Below, in pieces: positions 58,935 to 64,000 of a DNA stretch of 64,000 nucleotides (positions are counted from its first letter, which is position 1; every line of letters starts with the position of its first letter). A program made the translations under genes and the position numbers. The notes under the pieces are model-generated. The model had not been told where the DNA came from. It saw nothing but the letters and a program-made list of their open reading frames with translations, and did no database searches. Source of the stretch: Candidatus Latescibacterota bacterium (GTDB lineage Bacteria; Latescibacterota; UBA2968); contig JAJDYX010000051.1 in assembly GCA_022824945.1 (NCBI GenBank), positions 1-64,000 on the forward strand. Direction: 5' to 3'.

Positions 58935-59239
58935 CCAAGTATTATTTTTCCCCTCAATACTTGCCCCACACTGTGATTTGGTCGAGCACACCGCTCCCCT
59001 GCGGCTCGTGATCGTTTCCCCATCCAGATCAACTCCCCAAAGTAACACTCCCCTAAACCAGGTTGTCACATAATCAGGCCATTGGTCTCCCCATGATCGA
59101 TGTGCCATATATTCTGGCAACAACCGATTCTCTCATACAGGAGTCGAAAGGTATCACAGTACTTATTGTGAACCTTTGACGAGTTGGAACACAAGACACT
59201 CGATCAAGAGAGTCGTTTTCTCAGTCACGGGGGAAATAC
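58935..59239 (+). other. C-rich leader of the sigma factor gene
   Basis: Seven CCCC runs lie at 58950, 58964, 58996, 59018, 59035, 59050 and 59089, several as CTCCCC. Their transcript could pair with purine-rich ribosome-site sequences. On the other strand they read as repeated GGGGA. Nothing coding is convincing in this stretch. Confidence 0.4.
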
Positions 59240-60121
59240 ATGTCTGCCGCTCTTATGAGTTCCAGCACCTCAACCAGAACAAATGGAGGCAGTAGTTCTG
59301 CACTGGAACTCTATTTCAAAGACATCGCCTATAGCGAATTGCTCACGCCACAAGAAGAAATAGATCTGGCCAAGCGCATCCGCGCAGGGGATCGCAGAAG
59401 CCTCAATAAAATGATCGAATCCAATTTGCGATTTGTCATTACCATAGCCAAAGAATATCAGGGACGCGGCTTGCTCCTGGAAGACCTCATTGCCGAAGGC
59501 AACATGGGTCTTGTTCGCGCAGCCACCCGCTATGACGAAACCGTTGGCGTCAAATTCACCACGTATGCAGTCTGGTGGATCCGGCAGGGTATCTTATCCG
59601 CATTGGCAGAAAAAGCCCGCATGGTACGACTGCCCGTCAACAAAACCAAATACTTGAGCAAATTGGAACGCATATCCTCGGAACTCAAACAATCGCTGGG
59701 GCGCGAACCACGTATCGAAGAAATCGCTGCACAGGCCGAATTGCACCCCAAGCAAGTGCAAGACCTCCTCAGTGCTTCTCGGTGGCATATTTCTTATGAC
59801 ATGCCCCTTGAAGACGGTCCTGACACCAGTCTGCTGGAAATGTTGTCAGACAAAGACCAAGAAAGCCCCGAAGAGGCCATGCTCGAAAACTCTATGGCAG
59901 AGGAAATACGCACCGCGCTCAACACATTGGCACCGCGCGATGCCCGCGTGTTGCGTCTCTATTTTGGCATTAACAGCGGTGAAACAATGACGCTGGAGCA
60001 AATTGGCAACATCCTCAATTTGACCAAAGAGCGCGTGCGCCAGATACGCGACAAAGCCCTAACAGCACTCAAACATCCCTCTCGCATGCGAAAAATGAGA
60101 ACCTTATTGATGGAGAATTGA
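59240..60121 (+). CDS. RNA polymerase sigma-70 factor, short primary-type
   Basis: A 293-aa sigma factor. Region 1.2 (ALELYFKDIAYSELLTPQEE), region 2 (NLRFVITIAKEYQGRGLLLEDLIAEGNMGLVRAATRYD and the -10 reading FTTYAVWWIRQGI), region 3 and region 4 (ALNTLAPRDARVLRLYFGI, TLEQIGNILNLTKERVRQI for -35 contact) are all present. Region 1.1 and the long spacer of E. coli RpoD are absent. This length is typical of the housekeeping sigma of Bacteroidota-type bacteria, though an alternative RpoS-like role is possible. The ATG follows GGGGGAAA. It overlaps no gene but is followed at 4 bp by a VOC gene. Confidence 0.92.
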   Translation: MSAALMSSSTSTRTNGGSSSALELYFKDIAYSELLTPQEEIDLAKRIRAGDRRSLNKMIESNLRFVITIAKEYQGRGLLLEDLIAEGNMGLVRAATRYDETVGVKFTTYAVWWIRQGILSALAEKARMVRLPVNKTKYLSKLERISSELKQSLGREPRIEEIAAQAELHPKQVQDLLSASRWHISYDMPLEDGPDTSLLEMLSDKDQESPEEAMLENSMAEEIRTALNTLAPRDARVLRLYFGINSGETMTLEQIGNILNLTKERVRQIRDKALTALKHPSRMRKMRTLLMEN

Positions 60122-60125
60122 TCCG

Positions 60126-60518
60126 GTGGCCAATCGCATGGAATCGGCTGGCCTGGGCATCACGCGCGTCAGCCATATCACATTGGTTACAGGTAACCTC
60201 GAGCGCGCATCGGCATTTTACGAAAAGCTCCTGGGGCTGCAACCCATTCCCCGGCCAGATTACGACTTTGCAGGTGCCTGGTATCGCTGTGGCGACATCG
60301 AAATCCACCTGATCCTCGCCGAGGAATACCCCCGTCCCTCGCGCCGCCACATCGCCTTTGAAGTCGCCGACTTCGATCGCGTCATCACCTCACTCGACCG
60401 CGAACGCGTGCGCGTTGCCTCCGGTCCCGGCGTGCGTCCACACGACGGCACGCGCTATGTTTTCGTACACGACCCGGATGGCAACCTCATCGAAATCGGT
60501 CGCCCGGGAAATACGTAA
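60126..60518 (+). CDS. VOC family (glyoxalase-like) protein
   Basis: A 130-aa protein from GTG 60126. ATG 60138 is an alternative. Two beta-alpha-beta-beta-beta modules: ITRVSHITLVTGNLERASAFYEKLLGLQPI, and HIAFEVADFDRVITSLDRERV followed by YVFVHDPDGNLIEIGRPG. Metal ligands are likely His17, the His/Glu in the second half and Glu near the end. VOC proteins include glyoxalase I, dioxygenases and resistance proteins. Its reaction is not evident. It lies 4 bp after the sigma gene. Confidence 0.85.
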   Translation: MANRMESAGLGITRVSHITLVTGNLERASAFYEKLLGLQPIPRPDYDFAGAWYRCGDIEIHLILAEEYPRPSRRHIAFEVADFDRVITSLDRERVRVASGPGVRPHDGTRYVFVHDPDGNLIEIGRPGNT

Positions 60519-60525
60519 GAGGTCT

Positions 60526-60556
60526 CACACAAAGACACAGAGACACAAAGAAAGGA
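60526..60556 (+). repeat. CACAAA-type short repeat
   Basis: CACACAAAGACACAGAGACA and on, of the same style as the runs at 14333-14848. It lies right after the VOC gene. Confidence 0.45.
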
Positions 60557-60566
60557 AAAATAAAAC

Positions 60567-60601
60567 AGGCCGCGATCCCTTGAGACCGCGGCCTATTTTT
60601 T
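60567..60601 (+). terminator. Terminator after the sigma-VOC pair
   Basis: AGGCCGCG (60567-60574) and CGCGGCCT (60587-60594), perfect 8-bp stem, 12-nt loop, then ATTTTTT. Confidence 0.8.
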
Positions 60602-60618
60602 AGCAGTCAGCCCACCTC

Positions 60619-61824
60619 TCACACTAACCCCCACATCTGATCAATATCCTCCTGATACGCACAAACCTCGCCGGATACCACATCGCTCACCTTGACGACC
60701 TGTCCGCTTTTTCCAGACTCGTAAATCGCCTCGCTCACGGCCTTGCTCTTAAGCCCCTCTTCCGCATCGATTTCCACATCGCGCCCAATACTCAGAGCAT
60801 CGATAAAATCCCACAACTCAATCGCCATGCCATCGGTTAGCCCATAGGGAAAGAGACGATCCTTTTCACCCTGACTCAATGAATCGAGAAACATATCTTG
60901 AAGCTGGGACACGCCATAAGCCGTACCATCTATAAAATTGCATTCACCGCGCGCCTGAGACGCCGCCGGATGGAAAATATCGCTCTCGACAATTGTGCCC
61001 TTGCTCCCGGTGAGATTGAGCTGGGTAAATCCCTTACCGGGCGCACTAACCGTCCACGACCACGTGCCGATCACGCCACTTTCAAAATTGAAAATACTGG
61101 TCCAAAAATCCTCGCGACTATCATCGACCAGATCGTCGCCTTTTTTGTGTGGACGCTGTTCCATTTGCTCCACACGCGCATAAACACTCTCCACTTCCCC
61201 AAACCAGTAACGCATGGTATCAACCCAGTGTGCACCGCTATCCATAACCATCCCGCAACCGCCGAGTTTGCGATCCACGCGCCAGTGCCAATCGGGATAA
61301 TCCGCGGGATCCTGCCATCCCGACCTGATGGCGTACCACAACCTGGGCTCGCCGAGCGGCCCGCCGTTAAACGCCCAGTGAATCGTGCGCTGTCCAACAC
61401 TGCGACGACACTGTTCGGCATTCGCGGCGATCTTATTGCAGCGTTTGGCTGTATCAATAATTTTTTGCGTGGCTTTAACAGTTATACCAATGGGCTTCTC
61501 ACACAAAATATTCACACCGCCTTCGAGCAACTCACAGGCGAGTACGTGATGCAGACCGTGAGGGCTGCATATATCGGCCCCATCGAGATCGGATTCTGAA
61601 TTGAGCAGATCCTCAACCGAGGGATAGCTTTTAACCTCCCATCCGGTCTTCCCATTAATCTGATCGGCATAAGCCTGCGCGCGGCTGATATCGCTATCAA
61701 CCGCAGCCACAATGCGAAATCGGTCTTCGCCACTGTCGATAAGCTCTCCGTACCGCCGAAGATGCCCGCCGGCAATACCGCCACAGCCGACAAGCGCGAG
61801 ATTTACAATTTTTCCTCTGGACAT
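60619..61824 (-). CDS. Gfo/Idh/MocA family oxidoreductase
   Basis: A 401-aa NAD(P)-dependent protein from ATG 61824, which shares a base with the sulfatase stop (TGATG) and follows AAGGAAAA. Rossmann start LALVGCGGIAGGHLRRYGE, then DGADICSPHGLHHVLACELLEGGVNILCEKPIG with the EKP Lys, and VMDSGAHWVDTMRYWFGEV in the C-terminal domain with a His typical of the site. Translation is probably coupled to the sulfatase. The pair may process a sulfated sugar or related compound. Confidence 0.9.
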   Translation of the reverse strand: MSRGKIVNLALVGCGGIAGGHLRRYGELIDSGEDRFRIVAAVDSDISRAQAYADQINGKTGWEVKSYPSVEDLLNSESDLDGADICSPHGLHHVLACELLEGGVNILCEKPIGITVKATQKIIDTAKRCNKIAANAEQCRRSVGQRTIHWAFNGGPLGEPRLWYAIRSGWQDPADYPDWHWRVDRKLGGCGMVMDSGAHWVDTMRYWFGEVESVYARVEQMEQRPHKKGDDLVDDSREDFWTSIFNFESGVIGTWSWTVSAPGKGFTQLNLTGSKGTIVESDIFHPAASQARGECNFIDGTAYGVSQLQDMFLDSLSQGEKDRLFPYGLTDGMAIELWDFIDALSIGRDVEIDAEEGLKSKAVSEAIYESGKSGQVVKVSDVVSGEVCAYQEDIDQMWGLV

Positions 61825-63104
61825 CAATTTTCCTTTCTCTGGTGATAGTCCGCCATCGCCTCCCAATAGTAAGGCGTGGGAATCGGACTCTTGAGCGACG
61901 GATCATTTACATCTTCCATCCATTGCCACAGGCGCTGGCTCAACGCATGATACACATCCCGGTACTCGGGTTTATGGGCAACATCCTCAAACTCATTGGG
62001 ATCTTTTTCCAGATCGTAGAGCTGCGCCACGGGTTGCTTGATACGCGGTCTTGGAGGATCGGTCATATCCACGGGCACATCTATCAGACGCCGCGGACTA
62101 AAATTGCGAATAAACTTATAGCGATTGGTGCGAATGCTCCGACTATCACTACCCTGAAAGATCGAAAAAGCTGCATCGCGCGTGGGATCCGCATCGGGAT
62201 TCTTGAACACACTGGCAAAACTCAAGCCCTCCACATTATCGGGAATGGGATGGTCTATGAGATCCATAAGCGTGGGCAAAAAATCGACATTGCTGAGCAA
62301 ATGATCACAACTCTGTCCTCCCCGAACACCGCCACCGGGCCAGCGCATAAGCAATGCAACGCCAATACCTGCATCATAGCAAAACCACTTAGCCCTCGGA
62401 AATTCAATACCGTGATCAACCGTAAACACCAGCAGTGTATCGTCCTCCAACCCACTCTCTCTCAATGCATCGGTAATAATCTGAACCGCCTCATCAACGC
62501 GGCGGATCGCACCCTGTTGCAAAGCGAGTTCCCGGCGCGACGTCTCGTCATCAACCAGATAAGGCGGCACATCAACACCCTTACTATCATCAGGCCCCAC
62601 ATCGCCAAAATCGTGCGGACGATGCGTCTCAAAAAATCCGACCTGCGCGTAGAACGGCGTCCTATAACCCGCGTCAGCCCTGAGAAAATCCGCCAGAGCA
62701 TGGGCAACTACGAGCGCGTTTGCACGGCGACCGTTTTCATCGCGCTGTGCAAAAGTCGCTTCAAAACCCAAATCCTCAGTATCGGACGCCTCGTGTTGCA
62801 GACCAAAAAGAGCCGTATAATATCCCGCATCGCGCAAAATATGCGAAAGGTGTCGCTCGCCCTCATTAAAGCACCAATCCCACGGCGAATGCGTCAGCCC
62901 AATCAACCCATTGCTCTGCGGATAGCGCCCCGTAAGCATAGCCCCCCGGCTGGGACTACACACCGGACTCGTCGTAAAATAATTGGTAAACTTAAACCCA
63001 TCGTCGGCAATCGCGTCAATCGCGGGCGTGTGTACCGTATCGACACCATAACACCCAAAATGCCGACCTGTATCGTGCGTTGTGATAATGATAATATTCG
63101 GCAT
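61824..63104 (-). CDS. Sulfatase (type I, formylglycine-dependent)
   Basis: A 426-aa sulfatase. The signature PVCSPSRGAMLTGRYP holds Cys49, which must become formylglycine, so a separate maturase is needed. The usual N-terminal DD metal pair is replaced by THDTGRHFGCYG. Other metal residues appear in VFTVDHGIEFPRAKW. There is no signal peptide, so it acts in the cytoplasm. Substrates of this group include sulfated sugars and alkyl sulfates. It lies upstream of an oxidoreductase gene and downstream of an HNH gene. Confidence 0.9.
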   Translation of the reverse strand: MPNIIIITTHDTGRHFGCYGVDTVHTPAIDAIADDGFKFTNYFTTSPVCSPSRGAMLTGRYPQSNGLIGLTHSPWDWCFNEGERHLSHILRDAGYYTALFGLQHEASDTEDLGFEATFAQRDENGRRANALVVAHALADFLRADAGYRTPFYAQVGFFETHRPHDFGDVGPDDSKGVDVPPYLVDDETSRRELALQQGAIRRVDEAVQIITDALRESGLEDDTLLVFTVDHGIEFPRAKWFCYDAGIGVALLMRWPGGGVRGGQSCDHLLSNVDFLPTLMDLIDHPIPDNVEGLSFASVFKNPDADPTRDAAFSIFQGSDSRSIRTNRYKFIRNFSPRRLIDVPVDMTDPPRPRIKQPVAQLYDLEKDPNEFEDVAHKPEYRDVYHALSQRLWQWMEDVNDPSLKSPIPTPYYWEAMADYHQRKEN

Positions 63105-63125
63105 AGAAATCTCCGGAAATAATTC

Positions 63126-63446
63126 TCACTTCTTAAAGTGCTCAATAAAATGACAACGCCTGCAGCAAACAATCACATCCTCCACACCCTCATTCCCCAG
63201 CGTCTTGTAGTGCAAGTGATGCACGTGCAAATGCTCTTTACTCCCGCACAAAACGCACTGGCAATTGTAATGCGCGAGAAACTTCTGCCTCTTAATCTGC
63301 CATGATTTGGAGCGAATATAGCGATCATAATCGGGCGGCGGATCAGCCAGGGACAACTGCGCCAGCAGGCGTTTTCTATCCACCTTGCGAATCCCCTTCG
63401 GATGTGGTGTAGATTGCAGAATTTTCTTTCGTGTCTGTTCGTTCAT
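63126..63446 (-). CDS. HNH endonuclease-like protein
   Basis: A 106-aa protein. The C-terminal HNH core: YIRSKSWQIKRQKFLAHYN, then CQCVLCGSKEHLHVHHLHY with a CxxC zinc pair and HH catalytic site, then VIVCCRRCHFIEHFKK with the second CxxC. Such stand-alone HNH proteins cut DNA or are parts of restriction or phage systems. It is short and near no other defence gene. It lies 21 bp before the sulfatase gene on the same strand, which may be coincidence. Confidence 0.82.
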   Translation of the reverse strand: MNEQTRKKILQSTPHPKGIRKVDRKRLLAQLSLADPPPDYDRYIRSKSWQIKRQKFLAHYNCQCVLCGSKEHLHVHHLHYKTLGNEGVEDVIVCCRRCHFIEHFKK

Positions 63447-63580
63447 ACGATCATGATAATGAAAAATAAAAAATGAAAAACGAAAAATAAACTTGCGTGG
63501 GTCGCGTTTTTCTTTGACTGTTCAAAAAGATGTTATATGATATGTCACCGAGTCACGTTAACCACTCATAGGAGAAACGA

Positions 63581-64000
63581 ATGGAACTGTGCTATTTTGC
63601 AGATGAAATCGACAAAGCTGATTTTGACAAATCTGTGCGCCTGGGCGTAGAAGCGGGTGCAACGGGCATTGAACTGCGCGGCGGCATCTGGGGCAAGCGC
63701 GTACAGGAAATCGACAACGACGAACTGCAGCGCGTACAAGACGTACTGGCAAAATACAATGTAACGGTTATGTCCGTCGGCTCGCCCGTGGGCAAATGCG
63801 CGCACGACAGCGACCAGGAAAAAGCCGAACACCAGCGCATGTTTGACCGCATGATCGAACTCGCAAAAGCATTTGATACAACCGTCATCCGCGGATTTTC
63901 CCTGTGGAACCCCAATCGACGAAAAGGAGACCGGGCAAATCGGCCCGGTGTTGAAAATTATCTCGACGTCATCGTGCCATTTCTCGAACCCATAGCCAAA
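63581..64000 (+). CDS. Sugar phosphate isomerase/epimerase-like barrel, 3'-truncated
   Basis: ATG 63581 after GGAGAA opens a frame of 140 codons that runs off the window. Visible: MELCYFADEIDKADFDKSVR, GATGIELRGGIWGKRV (first metal-site strand), VQDVLAKYNVTVMSVGSPVG, and FDRMIELAKAFDTTVIRGFS. This is the N-terminal half of an AP-endonuclease-2-type TIM barrel found in sugar isomerases and epimerases. The C-terminal metal ligands lie outside the window. Confidence 0.8.
   Translation, partial: MELCYFADEIDKADFDKSVRLGVEAGATGIELRGGIWGKRVQEIDNDELQRVQDVLAKYNVTVMSVGSPVGKCAHDSDQEKAEHQRMFDRMIELAKAFDTTVIRGFSLWNPNRRKGDRANRPGVENYLDVIVPFLEPIAK

Noticed and set aside
58875-59123. An 82-codon minus-strand frame in the gap before the sigma gene
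   Set aside because: No ribosome site, no motif, and the stretch is better seen as a C-rich leader.
61842-63122. A 426-codon plus-strand frame opposite the sulfatase
   Set aside because: It mirrors the sulfatase gene, has no recognisable motif, and the sulfatase on the other strand has a full signature and coupling.

Overview
The window reads as a chromosomal contig of a Gram-negative bacterium of the FCB superphylum, possibly Latescibacterota or a near relative. This is inference, not a database result. Support comes from a PorX-type response regulator with a PglZ-like domain beside a sensor kinase, a short primary-type sigma factor (293 aa), the long form of IspG (649 aa), several outer-membrane beta-barrel proteins and lipoproteins, and small clusters of sulfatase, Gfo/Idh/MocA oxidoreductase and sugar-isomerase-like genes. 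Base composition is moderately GC-rich in housekeeping genes and clearly more AT-rich around 16.2-26.5 kb.

Layout. 1-1.5 kb: end of a SUF-type iron-sulfur operon (SufT-like, Rrf2/IscR-like regulator, NfuA-like carrier). 1.7-7.3 kb: one ABC ATPase, two tandem pairs of ABC-2 permeases and a SAT-like hexapeptide acyltransferase. 7.3-11.8 kb: an OGG-type DNA glycosylase, an OprM/NodT-type outer-membrane lipoprotein, an anchored coiled-coil protein and a secreted protein whose signal-peptide codons overlap a terminator-like hairpin.

11.8-27.2 kb is a defence or accessory island: Type I restriction (hsdR plus a fused hsdM-hsdS), an embedded GxxExxY gene flanked by CACAAA-type repeats, two copies of a 131-aa protein with shared flanking DNA and nearby hsdS-tail relics, an FRG-TPR protein, a TIR protein, orphan HigA and UPF0175 antitoxin-like genes, a MORC-like GHKL ATPase with a PD-(D/E)XK-like tail paired with a C5 methyltransferase, a class II Fic protein behind a 52-bp repeat array, and a frameshifted NYN-domain gene.

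27.4-36.1 kb is mainly small-molecule metabolism: a ThDP enzyme, a methyltransferase, an unidentified barrel-like protein, a GH43-like propeller, a class V aminotransferase, a sugar-isomerase-like protein, an RraA-like protein and a GNAT. 36.1-39.5 kb holds a PorY-like kinase, PorX-like regulator and TsaE in one minus-strand run. 39.7-45.1 kb is a macromolecular-synthesis block: rpsU, cvpA, ispG, dnaG, a CAU tRNA and an HU/IHF gene. 45.2-52.7 kb has an ABC-F gene behind an attenuator-like leader and the 2-oxoglutarate dehydrogenase operon (sucA-sucB-lpd). 52.8-58.7 kb has a glycosyltransferase/oxidoreductase pair, an outer-membrane barrel/FMN-binding/PepSY-like redox operon and two divergent ferritins. 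58.8-64 kb has a C-rich leader, the sigma factor, a VOC protein, an oxidoreductase-sulfatase pair, an HNH protein and the start of another sugar-isomerase-like gene.

Strongest second-look items: the GHKL ATPase-nuclease/C5-methyltransferase pair, the ABC-F leader with two possible leader peptides, the 52-bp repeat promoter of fic, the hsdMS fusion with its duplicated neighbourhood, and a palindromic element present twice in opposite orientation. No CRISPR array, rRNA, transposase or prophage was recognised.
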